A stretch of 64,000 nt of DNA, taken from NCBI RefSeq assembly GCF_011058255.1, contig NZ_JAALFH010000060.1:62001-126000 (forward strand), given 5' to 3'. Positions 25,764-41,300 of the stretch are shown here, one piece after another. A program made the position numbers and the translations under genes. Position 1 is the first letter of the stretch; every line of letters begins with the position of its first letter. This DNA comes from Thioalkalivibrio sp. XN8. Lineage in GTDB: Bacteria; Pseudomonadota; Gammaproteobacteria; Steroidobacterales; XN24. Below the pieces are notes generated by a model. The model saw nothing but the letters and a program-made list of their open reading frames with translations, was not told where the DNA came from and did no database searches.

Positions 25764-27739
25764 GGCTCGCCGGCCAGCTGCTGCTGGTCAGCGCCGTGAC
25801 CCTCCTGCTGCCCTGGGCGGGCTGCCAGTACGCCCGCGAAGTGGAATCGGCCCTGCGCGCCGCGGAGGCGGACTCGGTGGCCGCGAGCGCACGGCTGCTG
25901 GCGGCCGCGCTGGCGCCCGCCGTGGCTCCCGATGCGGCGGGGCTCCAGGCGGTCGCGGGTCGCAGTGGCGACCTCGACCTGTACGCCCATCCGCTCGGCG
26001 CCGCCCCGACGCTGGACGGCTTCGTCGAGGACTGGGGCCTGGCCGCGAGGCACCTGGAACGGACGGGCGGGCTCGAATTCCTGGTCGGGCGGCGGGGCGT
26101 CGCGACGTACGTGTTCGTTGCCGTCGCCGGCGGGCAACCGCCGTCCGCCCTGCGACTCACGGGACGCGACACGCCCCTCGTGTTCCCGCTGGACGCGCCC
26201 GGCCCCGTGCTGGGACGAGATGGACCTGCTCTGGACGCGCGCAGCCGCGGCTACTGGCAGGCCACCAGCACCGGCTGGCAGATCGAGGCGCGCGTACCCT
26301 CGTCGCTGCTCGAGGGCCGGCTCGGCCTGCAGGTCCGCGACCCGGACGGGACGCTGCGCGGGACCACCTGGATGGAACGCCCGGGCCGGCTGGCGGCACC
26401 GGATGCCGGCGCCCAGGCCGCACTCGATCGCCTCGCGCCGCCCGGGTTCCGCGCCTACCTCATCGACACGGCCGGCTTCCTGCTGGCGCGAAGCGAGCCG
26501 GCCACATCCGCTGCGGCCGAGGCCCCGGACGGCTGGCTGGACCCTGTCTTCCGCTTTGCCCTGGGCAGGCGCACCGAGGCCGACCCGGCGCCGGCAGCGC
26601 GCCCCGGCCAGCTCAGCGGCCGGCATGTCGAGCTCGCCGCGCTCGGCACCGCGACCACGAGGCGCTATGCCGACGGCGCCACGAACCTCCTGGCCGCCGC
26701 GGCGCCGGTCGGCGACGGGATCCCGCCCGCCGCAATCGTCGTGATGGAGCGCGATACCGCCGAGATTCTTGCCCTCACCCGTGCCCCGACGCGCCGGCTG
26801 CTGGGCCTCAGCCTGCTGGCCAGCACCGGCGCGGCGCTGGCGCTGCTGGGCTTCGCGGGCTGGCTGTCCTGGCGCATCACCCGCCTGCGGGATGCGGCGG
26901 GCAGCGCGGTCGGCCAGCGGGGCGAGGTGCTCGGCTCCCTGCCCGGGGCTGCCGCCGGTGACGAGCTCGGCGACCTGGCACGCCAGCTGGCCGGCCTGCT
27001 CGGCCGGGTGCGCGAGCACAATCTCTACCTGCAGGAGCTCGGCGGCCGGCTGGCGCACGAGTTGCGGACGCCGCTGGCGGTGGTGCGCAGCTCACTCGAC
27101 AACCTCGAGGCCGAGGCCAGCAGCCCGGGACCCTGGCTGGGCCGGGCACGCGAGGGCGTAGACCGGATGAGCCACCTGGTGAACGCCCTCGCCGCGGCGC
27201 GCCAGATGGAGCGCGCGATCGGCGCAGCAGAACTCGAGGACTTCGACCTCGGCGCACAGCTCGACGACATGACCGACGCCTACCGCGCGCTGCACCCGGA
27301 GCACGGCTTTGCCCTGGCCCGCCCCGCCGGGCCATGCCGGATCCACGGCGCGCCCGAGCTGATCGCCCAGGCGCTGGACAAGCTGGTCGACAACGCGGTC
27401 GACTTCGCTCCGGCCGGCACGGAGATCCGGCTGGAGCTGGCCCGCCGCCGCGACGACTGGCGCCTGGCGGTGGCGAACGCGGGCAGCCGGCTCCCGAGCG
27501 GCGCGCCGGCGCGGCTGTTCGACTCCCTGGTGTCGCTACGCGGCGAGACGGGCAAGCCACACCTCGGCCTCGGACTCTACATCGTGCGCCTGGTGGCCGA
27601 GCGCCATGGCGGGCGCGCCGGGGCCGCGAACCTCGGGGAGGACGCGGGGGTGGAGTTCTACCTCGACCTGCCGGATGCGTCGGCGCAGCGGGCGGGCTAT
27701 AGTGAAAGCTCCAGACAGTACCCGGAGCGTCCGTCATGA
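25760..27739 (+). CDS. pdsS: Histidine kinase of the proteobacterial dedicated sortase type
   Basis: A 659-residue membrane sensor kinase. An N-terminal membrane segment, a large periplasmic region of about 320 residues and a second helix (LGLSLLASTGAALALLGFAGWLSW) come first. A HAMP-like linker leads to the phosphorylated His433 in GGRLAHELRTPLAVVRSSLDNLE. The ATPase domain has QALDKLVDNAVDFAP and GLGLYIVRLVAERHGG. The usual G1-box DNGxG is weakened to VANAGSRLP. The length and H-box region match the sortase-associated kinases. The signal sensed is unknown. ATGA overlaps couple it to both its neighbours. Confidence 0.85.
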   Translation: MRLAGQLLLVSAVTLLLPWAGCQYAREVESALRAAEADSVAASARLLAAALAPAVAPDAAGLQAVAGRSGDLDLYAHPLGAAPTLDGFVEDWGLAARHLERTGGLEFLVGRRGVATYVFVAVAGGQPPSALRLTGRDTPLVFPLDAPGPVLGRDGPALDARSRGYWQATSTGWQIEARVPSSLLEGRLGLQVRDPDGTLRGTTWMERPGRLAAPDAGAQAALDRLAPPGFRAYLIDTAGFLLARSEPATSAAAEAPDGWLDPVFRFALGRRTEADPAPAARPGQLSGRHVELAALGTATTRRYADGATNLLAAAAPVGDGIPPAAIVVMERDTAEILALTRAPTRRLLGLSLLASTGAALALLGFAGWLSWRITRLRDAAGSAVGQRGEVLGSLPGAAAGDELGDLARQLAGLLGRVREHNLYLQELGGRLAHELRTPLAVVRSSLDNLEAEASSPGPWLGRAREGVDRMSHLVNALAAARQMERAIGAAELEDFDLGAQLDDMTDAYRALHPEHGFALARPAGPCRIHGAPELIAQALDKLVDNAVDFAPAGTEIRLELARRRDDWRLAVANAGSRLPSGAPARLFDSLVSLRGETGKPHLGLGLYIVRLVAERHGGRAGAANLGEDAGVEFYLDLPDASAQRAGYSESSRQYPERPS

Positions 27740-28116
27740 ACCGCGCTTTCCTTTACCTTTGCGGCCTGCTGTATCTCGGTTACGGGCTCTGGGTACTGCT
27801 CTCCCCGGAGACCAGCCTCGCCTACCTCGGCACGGATCTCTCGATCGTCAACACCATGTCCGACCTGCACGGCAGCCACGGCGGGCTCAACATCGCGGTC
27901 GGCCTGTTCCTGCTCTGGGCCGCCGGCAACCCCGACTGGTTCCGCAACGGCCTGTGGCTGGTGTTCCTGCTCAACGTGGGCTATCTCGGCGGGCGGCTGG
28001 TCGCCTTGCTCTCGGACGGCATGCCGACGGGCCTGGTGCCCGCCGTGATGGTGCTGGAAGCGGTGCTCCTGGTAATGGCTCTCGTGCTCGCGAAGCGCGC
28101 CCCGGCCCCCGCCTGA
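27736..28116 (+). CDS. DUF4345-like small membrane protein
   Basis: A 126-residue protein with four predicted membrane helices. LYLCGLLYLGYGLWVLLSPETSLAYLG followed by SDLHGSHGGLNIAVGLFLLWAA is typical of DUF4345 proteins, which have no established function. The ATG overlaps the stop of the sensor-kinase gene (ATGA), so it is likely to be made with the kinase. Confidence 0.8.
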   Translation: MNRAFLYLCGLLYLGYGLWVLLSPETSLAYLGTDLSIVNTMSDLHGSHGGLNIAVGLFLLWAAGNPDWFRNGLWLVFLLNVGYLGGRLVALLSDGMPTGLVPAVMVLEAVLLVMALVLAKRAPAPA

Positions 28117-28150
28117 GGCGGGCGCCCGGCCTGTCGTCGACCTGCGCGCG

Positions 28151-28899
28151 ATGCGCACCGCCGCCTTCAAGGACCACTTTTCCGTCGCCGCGCACGAGTA
28201 CCATCGGCATCGGCCGGGCTACCCGCCGGAACTATTCGATTTCCTCGCCGGGGCCGCGCCGGGACGCGCACTGGCCTGGGACTGCGCCACCGGCACCGGC
28301 CAGGCGGCGGTGGCGCTGGCCGAGCACTTCGAGCGCGTCGTCGCGACCGACGCCAGCGCAGCGCAGGTCAGCCACGCCGTCACTCACCCGCGGGTCAGCT
28401 ACGCGGTGGCGACCGCCGAGCAGAGCGGTCTCGCCGACCGGAGCGTGGACCTGGTGACCGTGGCCCAGGCCATGCACTGGCTCGATCTCGACCGCTTCTT
28501 CGCCGAACTGGGCCGCGTCGCCCGGCCGGGCGCGGTGTTCGCCGCGTGGACCTACAGCCTGGCTGACGGGGACCCGGCCATCGATCCCATCGTGCGCGGC
28601 TTCTACGAGGAGATGGGGCCGTGGTGGCCGCCGGAGCGGGTGCACGTGGAAGAAGGCTACCGCCGGCTGGAGTTTCCGCTGGCGTCCATCGACGCGCCCC
28701 GCTTCGAGATCCGCGCCCGCTGGCCTCTCGACCGCCTGCTGGGCTATTTCAGCACCTGGTCGGCCGTGAACCGCTGCCGGCGCGAGTCCGGCTCGGACCC
28801 GCTGGCGGCGCTGCGCGCGCGGCTGGCGGCGGCCTGGGGCGATCCCGACCAATCCCGGCCGGTGCGCTGGCCGCTGCACTTGCGGGTGGGGCGCGTGAC

Positions 28900-28903
<4 letters not shown>
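28151..28903 (+). CDS. Class I SAM-dependent methyltransferase
   Basis: A 250-residue Rossmann methyltransferase. KDHFSVAAHEYHRHRPGYPPELFDFL is the usual opening of the family that includes trans-aconitate methyltransferase-like and small-molecule enzymes. The SAM motif is LAWDCATGTGQAAVALAEHF, and the later VAQAMHWLDLDRFFAELGRVARPGAVFAAWTY is motif II-III. The substrate is unknown. The stop overlaps the next ATG by four bases. Confidence 0.88.
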
Positions 28904-35481
<6,578 letters not shown>

Positions 35482-35650
35482 GTTCTCCTCCGGCGCCTGG
35501 CCGACCCCTTCCGGGTTGCCATGGAATCGATTAATCCGGCGCCGCGTCGGCCCGGCCCTTGCAAGCGCCTGTTTTTATTCAGGCACTCCAGCAGCTGCTA
35601 TTGATGTGGGCAGTGCAACACAGAATATAAAACAGACCCTGCGCCAGCCG

Positions 35651-36124
35651 TCAAATGCCGCCGTCGGCCTCGCGGCCCCAGCGTGCCCGGGTCACCTGCC
35701 AGCCGTCGCCCTCGTCGCGCAGCGACAGCTCGAGCGGGAAGGCGTCGGCAGACAGGCCGGCGGGGCCCAGTCCGGCCGTCAGTATCTCGAGCCGCGCCCG
35801 GGCCAGCCGCGGCGACAATAGCTCGATTTCCCGGACGTTTACGATGATCTCGACCCGCGGGTAACGCATCAGCAATCCCCGCAGGGTCAGGAGCATACGC
35901 GTCCGGTCGCGCCCGGCGGCATCGGCATAGTCGCCCGCAACCCGCGCCGCGAAGAACGCGTGGTCGCCGTTCTCCGCCGCCTCCTCGGCCGCCGCCAGCG
36001 CCGCCCGCAGACGCCCCTCCGGGTCCGGCGCCGGCCCGCCGCAGCCCGCCAGCAGCAGGCAGGCGAGCAGCGCCCCGATGCCTCCAGGCGCGACCAGGGC
36101 TCGTCTTGTTCGTCTGGCTGCCAC
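35651..36124 (-). CDS. Small uncharacterised lipoprotein
   Basis: A 157-residue predicted lipoprotein. The basic start and hydrophobic core end in the lipobox LLAGC, followed by a Gly/Pro linker. The rest is a small mixed domain: an EEAAENGDHAFFAARVAGDYADAAGRDR helix pair, then beta strands (RVEIIVNVREIELL, ARARLEIL, WQVTRARW). This layout resembles NTF2-like folds, but I cannot name a function. The GTG at 36124 has GGAGGG about nine bases upstream. It is divergent from the DUF924 gene. Confidence 0.75.
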   Translation of the reverse strand: MAARRTRRALVAPGGIGALLACLLLAGCGGPAPDPEGRLRAALAAAEEAAENGDHAFFAARVAGDYADAAGRDRTRMLLTLRGLLMRYPRVEIIVNVREIELLSPRLARARLEILTAGLGPAGLSADAFPLELSLRDEGDGWQVTRARWGREADGGI

Positions 36125-36231
36125 GCGCTGGCCACCCTCCGGTTCCGTTCCTGCCCGGCCAGCGTAAACTGGAGACCGGCGCGTGGAAACCCGTCACCGC
36201 GCCGCAGCTCACAGGCGCGGAGAACAGCAGC

Positions 36232-36888
36232 ATGTACGACCAGGCGTTGGCCGACGAGATTCTCGACTACTGGTTCGGCGACACCGTGCGGGACACCGCG
36301 AAGGTCCCGGGACGGATGGGCTTCTGGTTCGGCCCGGATCCGGAGCGGGATGCCGGGATGCGCGAGCGCTGGGGCGAGCTGGTGATCGCCGCCTCCGAGG
36401 GCAAGCTCGACTTCTGGACCCGTACACCCCGCGGCCGCCTGGCCGTGCTGATCCTGCTGGACCAGATGCGCCGGAATATCTATCGGGGCACGGCCGAAGC
36501 CTTCCGCCGCGACGGCCGTGCGCGCTACCTCATGCGCGACGGCGTCAGCCGGATGATGGACCTGAAGCTCGCGCCCATCGAGCGGGTGTTTTTCTACATG
36601 CCGCTGCAGCATGCGGAGTCGCTCGACGACCAGGAGCTGGCCGTGGACCGCTTCCTGCAGGTCGAGCGCGAAGTGGCCTCGCCGCATCGGGAGATCTTCG
36701 CCGGCTTCCGCAAGTACGCCCAGAAGCATCGCGACATCATCGCCCGCTTCGGCCGCTTCCCCCATCGCAACGCCATCCTCGGGCGCCGGGAAACTGGGGA
36801 GGAGGCTGCCTGGCTGGCGGGCGGCGGTGAGCGCTTCGGCCAGCTCGCACCGGCCCCGGCCTCCGGGCAGGACGAACTGCCCGGCTGA
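36232..36888 (+). CDS. DUF924 family protein
   Basis: A 218-residue, largely helical soluble protein of the DUF924 family. The typical features are ADEILDYWFGD at the start, MGFWFGPDPERD, LAVLILLDQMRRNIYRGTAEAFRRD, then ERVFFYMPLQHAESLDDQ and RFPHRNAILGR. The role is unknown; the fold is thought to be TPR-like. The ATG at 36232 has a GGAG nine bases upstream. It converges on the MATE gene, with three bases between the stops. Confidence 0.9.
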   Translation: MYDQALADEILDYWFGDTVRDTAKVPGRMGFWFGPDPERDAGMRERWGELVIAASEGKLDFWTRTPRGRLAVLILLDQMRRNIYRGTAEAFRRDGRARYLMRDGVSRMMDLKLAPIERVFFYMPLQHAESLDDQELAVDRFLQVEREVASPHREIFAGFRKYAQKHRDIIARFGRFPHRNAILGRRETGEEAAWLAGGGERFGQLAPAPASGQDELPG

Positions 36889-36891
36889 GCG

Positions 36892-38289
36892 CTAGCCTGC
36901 GGGCCGGCCCGCCACAGCCTGGCCGGCGGCCGCCTCGGCCACCCGCCGATTGGCCAGGCGCAGGAAGCGGAAGTTCAGCAACAGCGCCGTCACGGTCAGG
37001 CCGATGATCAGCGCCACCCACACCGCGGTCGGGCCCAGGCGCGCGTGCACGCCGGCGTACCAGGCCATGGGGAAAGCGATCAGCCAGTAACTCGCGACGT
37101 TGATGAGCATCGGCACGCGCGTGTCCTTGAAGCCCCGCAAGGCACCCGCGGCGCCGACCTGCAGTCCGTCGGAGACCTGGAAGATCATCGCCATGCTGAG
37201 CAAGGCCACGGCAAGGGGCAGGAGCTCGGGATCGGTGGTGTAGAAGGCAGCGATCTGCTCCCGGAAGAACAGCAGCACCGTGGCCGAGGCCACCATGAAC
37301 AGCCCGCAGAGGCCGATGCCGCTCCAGCCGGCCCGCCGCGCCCGTCGCGGCTCGCCGCGCCCGAGCGCCTGGCCGACCCGGATGGTGGTCGCGGAATGAA
37401 AGGCCAGCGGCACCATGAACATGGTGGCGGCGTAGTTGATCGCGATCTGGTGCGCGGCCACCTGGGTGGCGCCGAGGGTGCCCATGATCAGCGCCACGCC
37501 GGCGAACAGCCCGGCCTCCGCCTCGACGCTGGCGGCGATGGGCAGCCCGAGGCCGAGGATCTCGCGCTGGACCGGCCAGCGCGGCCGCTCGAAGCCGCGC
37601 CACAGGACGAAGCGCTCATAGCGGCGCGACCGCCGCGTGTACCACAGCATGGTGGCGAACATGCACCACATGGCGACGGCGCTGGCGATGCCGCAGCCGA
37701 CCGCCCCCAGCCGCGGAAAGCCAAGGTTGCCGTACATCAGCACCCAGTTGCCGCTGACGTTGACCACCAGTCCCACGGCCGCGGCGTACATGATAGGCCG
37801 GGTCCAGCCGATGCCCTCGGTCATGAAGCGCATGGCGAGGAAGGCGAACACGCCGGGCAGGCCGAAGGAGATGGCGAACAGGTAGCCGCCCGTCAGCGGC
37901 ACCACCTCCGGGTCGATCCCCATCGCCGCCAGCAGCGCCGGAGCGCCGAGCAGCGCGGTGAAGCCGAGCACCGCCAGCGCCTGGCTGAGCCAGAAGGCCT
38001 GCCGCAGCGCCACCCCGGCGTCCTCCCAGCGGCCCGCCCCGTAGGCATGGGCCACGACCGGGCTGACGGCCATCAGCACGCCGAGGCCGAAGAGGAACAC
38101 CACCATCCAGATGGAGCCGCCGACCGCCACCGCCGCGAGGTCGCGCGTGCCCAGCCGGCCCGCCATCACGGTGTCGGCAAAGTTCATCCCCGCCAGGGCG
38201 AGGTTGTTGAACACCAGCGGGCCGGCCAGGCGCAGGATTGCCCGCGCCTCGCCCGGACCGCGGCGGGACGAAGGGTCAGGCGCGCTCAC
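36892..38289 (-). CDS. MATE-family efflux transporter (NorM-like)
   Basis: A 465-residue membrane protein with about twelve helices. LAGPLVFNNLALAGMNFADTVMAGRLG and the mirrored second-half sequence LGLPIAASVEAEAGLFAGVALIMGTLGATQVAAHQIAINYA are hallmarks of the MATE family. These proteins pump drugs or cationic toxins out using a sodium or proton gradient. The GTG at 38289 is the start. The true substrates are unknown. Confidence 0.92.
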   Translation of the reverse strand: MSAPDPSSRRGPGEARAILRLAGPLVFNNLALAGMNFADTVMAGRLGTRDLAAVAVGGSIWMVVFLFGLGVLMAVSPVVAHAYGAGRWEDAGVALRQAFWLSQALAVLGFTALLGAPALLAAMGIDPEVVPLTGGYLFAISFGLPGVFAFLAMRFMTEGIGWTRPIMYAAAVGLVVNVSGNWVLMYGNLGFPRLGAVGCGIASAVAMWCMFATMLWYTRRSRRYERFVLWRGFERPRWPVQREILGLGLPIAASVEAEAGLFAGVALIMGTLGATQVAAHQIAINYAATMFMVPLAFHSATTIRVGQALGRGEPRRARRAGWSGIGLCGLFMVASATVLLFFREQIAAFYTTDPELLPLAVALLSMAMIFQVSDGLQVGAAGALRGFKDTRVPMLINVASYWLIAFPMAWYAGVHARLGPTAVWVALIIGLTVTALLLNFRFLRLANRRVAEAAAGQAVAGRPAG

Positions 38290-38360
38290 GACTGCTCACC
38301 GGCACGGGGGGCGAGCATTCTACGCCGCCACGGGCTTCTCGTGGCGAGCCGCGCGCGGAT

Positions 38361-39014
38361 TCAGAAGCGGTAGGCCACCCCGAGGGCGATCACCGGGAAG
38401 AACGTGACGTCGTCCAGCTCATCCTGCAGGGCCGCCTCTTCGAGCGCGAGGTCCTGGTCGAACTGGTCCTGCAGCGCCGGGTCGCTCACCGTGCCCGTCA
38501 GCGACACCGTCGGCTCGCCGGTGTACATGATCCCGAGGTCGAAGGACATGGACCAGCCGCCCGTACCCACCGCGTTGCCCCAGCCGACGCCGAAGTAGGG
38601 CGCGAAGCCGTCCCAGTCGACGTCGGCCCTCAAGTTCGCCGTGTAGGTGTTGTCGCCCACGTCCAGCGCGCCGTCCGCGGTGCCCGTGAAGGCGTTGCCG
38701 CTCTGCACGCCGCCGACGCTGAGCCGGAAAGTCCCGCGCCACGGATGCCAGTCGAGGAACAGCCCGAGGTTCTCGAGCTCGAGGTCGCCGTCGTACTCGA
38801 TCCCGTTCTCGTTGAGGGTATCGGAGTAATCGAACGCATAGTAGCCGCCGCGCAGGTTGAGCGCCTCGCCCATGCCGAACGTGCCCTCGAGACCCAGGCC
38901 CGCCGTGCCGGCCTTGGCGCCGAGGGCGAAGTTTTCGGCGGCGGCGGCCGGGGCTGCCGCCAGCAGGACGAGCGCCAGCGAGAGCGCGCCGGGGGCGGGG
39001 AGTTTCTTGGTCAT
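38361..39014 (-). CDS. Outer-membrane beta-barrel protein
   Basis: A 217-residue exported protein. A clear signal peptide (LSLALVLLAAAPAAAAENF) is followed by alternating short strands such as AKAGTAGLGLEGTFG, NLRGGYYAFDYSD, FRLSVGGVQSG and FAPYFGVGWGNA. It ends in the aromatic LGVAYRF, the C-terminal barrel-insertion signal. The role is unknown. The ATG at 39014 has a GGAG nine bases upstream; an ATG at 39029 is a weaker choice. Confidence 0.85.
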   Translation of the reverse strand: MTKKLPAPGALSLALVLLAAAPAAAAENFALGAKAGTAGLGLEGTFGMGEALNLRGGYYAFDYSDTLNENGIEYDGDLELENLGLFLDWHPWRGTFRLSVGGVQSGNAFTGTADGALDVGDNTYTANLRADVDWDGFAPYFGVGWGNAVGTGGWSMSFDLGIMYTGEPTVSLTGTVSDPALQDQFDQDLALEEAALQDELDDVTFFPVIALGVAYRF

Positions 39015-39075
39015 GCTGCGGTTCTCCATGTCATGCCGGCGTGACGCCGGGCCGGAAATGCCGGTCCAGTACCGG

Positions 39076-39396
39076 CTACTCGTGCCGTTCGCAGTGCAAG
39101 CCCACGCGCAGGCGCACGACCTGCCGTCGCGCCGTCCAGGAGATCGTGGTTGAGTCGCCGGGCGCCACTATGGCCTGGCGCTGCCGGCTCGCTTCGGGGC
39201 CGTTGCGGAACACGGCCCGGCATATCACCGGGAAGTCCTCGCCGTTGACGACCCGGACCAGGGCTACCGGCCCCTGGGCAAAGGGCTCCGCCACGACGTC
39301 GAGCCCGCGCGGGTCAAAGTCGAGGTCGATGGGAAAGGCGAGCGCGACGCTCGCGGTGAAACACAGGGCCAGGGTGAGAAACAGTCGGTGAATCAC
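39076..39396 (-). CDS. Small periplasmic protein
   Basis: A 106-residue protein. The start, MIHRLFLTLALCFTASVALAF, is a signal peptide. The mature part is a beta-sandwich-like stretch with PVALVRVVNGEDFPVICRAVFRNGPEASRQRQ and RQVVRLRVGLHC; the two Cys could form a disulfide. I recall similar small secreted proteins in Pseudomonas and relatives that carry misleading names, so I give no function. It starts at GTG with a GGAGG site. It is divergent from hemH. Confidence 0.75.
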   Translation of the reverse strand: MIHRLFLTLALCFTASVALAFPIDLDFDPRGLDVVAEPFAQGPVALVRVVNGEDFPVICRAVFRNGPEASRQRQAIVAPGDSTTISWTARRQVVRLRVGLHCERHE

Positions 39397-39486
39397 GGTT
39401 GCCTCCTGCAACCGGGGTCTCGGCAAACACGCTCCCGGTCGCCCTCCAAGCATAGGATAATGGACGGATTCACCGGAGAAGCATTG

Positions 39487-40617
39487 ATGAGCAGATACCT
39501 CGGCACCCCGCAATACTCCCACGGCAGCACGGAGAAACTCGGGATCCTCGTCACGAATCTGGGCACCCCGGACGCGCCGGAAACAGGGCCACTGCGGCGC
39601 TACCTGCGGGAGTTCCTGTGGGATCCGCGCGTGGTGGAGGCGCCGCGGCCGCTGTGGTGGCTGATCCTGAACGGCGTCATCCTGCGCACGCGGCCGAGCC
39701 GGTCGGCCGAGGCCTACCGGGCCGTGTGGACCGATGCCGGCTCGCCGCTGCTCACTTGTGCCCGCGACCAGGCGGCCGGACTGAAGGCGCGCCTCGCGCC
39801 GCGCCTCTCCGGGCCGGTGGAAGTCGCCCTCGGCATGCGCTATGGCAACCCCTCGATTCCGTCCGCGCTGCGCCAGCTGCACGCGCTCAACGTCACGCGC
39901 CTGCTGGTCCTGCCGCTCTATCCTCAGTACTCCGCCAGCACCGTCGGGTCCACCTTCGACGCGGTGGGGGCGGAGCTGATGCGCTGGCGCTGGGTGCCGG
40001 ACTTCCGCTTCGTCGCCCGTTACCACGACGAGCCGGGCTACATCGCGGCCCTGGCTGCGAGCATCCGGGAACACTGGGCGCAGCACGGCCGGGGCGAGCA
40101 CCTGTTGATGAGCTTCCACGGGGTGCCGCGGCGCTATCTCGACGCCGGCGACCCCTACCACTGCCAGTGCCACAAGACGGCGCGGCTGGTGGCGGAGCAG
40201 CTGGGACTCGAGGACGGCAGCTGGACGACGACCTTCCAGTCGCGCTTCGGCCGCGAAGAGTGGCTGAAGCCCTACACCGACGAGACGGTCAAGGCGCTCG
40301 GCCGCAAGGGACTGAAGCGCATCGACGTGATCTGTCCCGGCTTCTCCGCCGACTGCCTCGAGACCATCGAGGAAATCGCCCAGGAGAACGCGGACTTCTT
40401 CCACGAGGCCGGCGGCGAAACGCTCAGCTACATTCCCTGCCTCAACATCCGCGACGACCACCTGGATTTCCTGGCCGAACTCACGCTGCAGCATCTCCAG
40501 GGGTGGCCCGAGACCGGGCCTGCGCCCGACGCCGAGCAGCTCCGGGCCGAGTCCGCCGCCCGCAACTCGCGCGCGGAAAAGATGATCGCCGCGCGGGAGG
40601 CGGGCGAGCTCGGCTGA
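39487..40617 (+). CDS. hemH: Ferrochelatase
   Basis: A 376-residue enzyme that inserts ferrous iron into protoporphyrin IX, the last step of heme synthesis, at the inner membrane. LGILVTNLGTPDAP, LYPQYSASTVGSTFD, SFHGVPRRY with the catalytic His, FQSRFGREEWLKPYT and ICPGFSADCLETIEEI mark the family. The ATG at 39487 has GGAG eight bases upstream; an ATG at 39460 would add nine residues. Its stop shares a base with the next ATG (TGATG). Confidence 0.96.
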   Translation: MSRYLGTPQYSHGSTEKLGILVTNLGTPDAPETGPLRRYLREFLWDPRVVEAPRPLWWLILNGVILRTRPSRSAEAYRAVWTDAGSPLLTCARDQAAGLKARLAPRLSGPVEVALGMRYGNPSIPSALRQLHALNVTRLLVLPLYPQYSASTVGSTFDAVGAELMRWRWVPDFRFVARYHDEPGYIAALAASIREHWAQHGRGEHLLMSFHGVPRRYLDAGDPYHCQCHKTARLVAEQLGLEDGSWTTTFQSRFGREEWLKPYTDETVKALGRKGLKRIDVICPGFSADCLETIEEIAQENADFFHEAGGETLSYIPCLNIRDDHLDFLAELTLQHLQGWPETGPAPDAEQLRAESAARNSRAEKMIAAREAGELG

Positions 40618-41300
40618 TGCTGGGACGCTTTCTCGAGCTCAGCGTATGGAGCCGGGACGTCGCGGCCTCCGCGGCTTTCTGGGAAGGCCTGGGGCTCGCC
40701 CACGGCCGCGTCGGCGACACCTGGCAGCACCACTATGCCGTGCTCAGCGACGGCCGTCTGGTGCTGGGTCTGCACGCTTACGAATTCGACTCGCCATCGA
40801 TAACCTGGGTGCGGCCGGAGCTGGCGGCCGCGCTGCCCGGCATCGCCGCCGCCGGCATCGACTTCGATTTCGCCAAGACCGGCGAGCACGAGTTCAACGA
40901 GGCGGGCTTCCGCGATCCGGACGGCCAGGTGGTCACGCTGCTGGAGGCGCGCACGTGGTCGGCGGACTTCGGCCACGAATGGACGCCCTCGCTGCTCGGG
41001 CACTTCGTCGCCTACTGCTACCCCGCCCGCGATCCCGCCGCCACGGTCGCCTTCTGGGAGCGGCTCGGGCTGGTCCCGGACGAGACCGGCACGGGCCCGG
41101 TGGCGGTGGCGGGCGGCCTCACCATCGCCCCTGCCGAGACGGCGGGCGGGCCGGAACTGCTGTTCGAGCATCCCGACCCCGCCGCCCTGCGCGGCACGCT
41201 CGAGGACCGGGGCCACACTCTCCGGCCGGGCGCCGGCGGCGAACTGCTGCTGCGCGCGCCGGACGAGCTGCTTATCCGCGTCCGGCCAGCCGGCTCATGA
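40617..41300 (+). CDS. Two-module VOC/glyoxalase-fold protein
   Basis: A 227-residue protein with two vicinal-oxygen-chelate modules. The first begins FLELSVWSRDVAASAAFWEGLGLAHG and holds EFNEAGFRDPDGQVVTLLEA. The second begins HFVAYCYPARDPAATVAFWERLGLVP and is shorter and more decayed. It is probably a small-molecule enzyme or binding protein whose substrate is unknown. It is coupled to hemH by TGATG and overlaps the convergent kinase-like gene by 29 bases. Confidence 0.8.
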   Translation: MLGRFLELSVWSRDVAASAAFWEGLGLAHGRVGDTWQHHYAVLSDGRLVLGLHAYEFDSPSITWVRPELAAALPGIAAAGIDFDFAKTGEHEFNEAGFRDPDGQVVTLLEARTWSADFGHEWTPSLLGHFVAYCYPARDPAATVAFWERLGLVPDETGTGPVAVAGGLTIAPAETAGGPELLFEHPDPAALRGTLEDRGHTLRPGAGGELLLRAPDELLIRVRPAGS

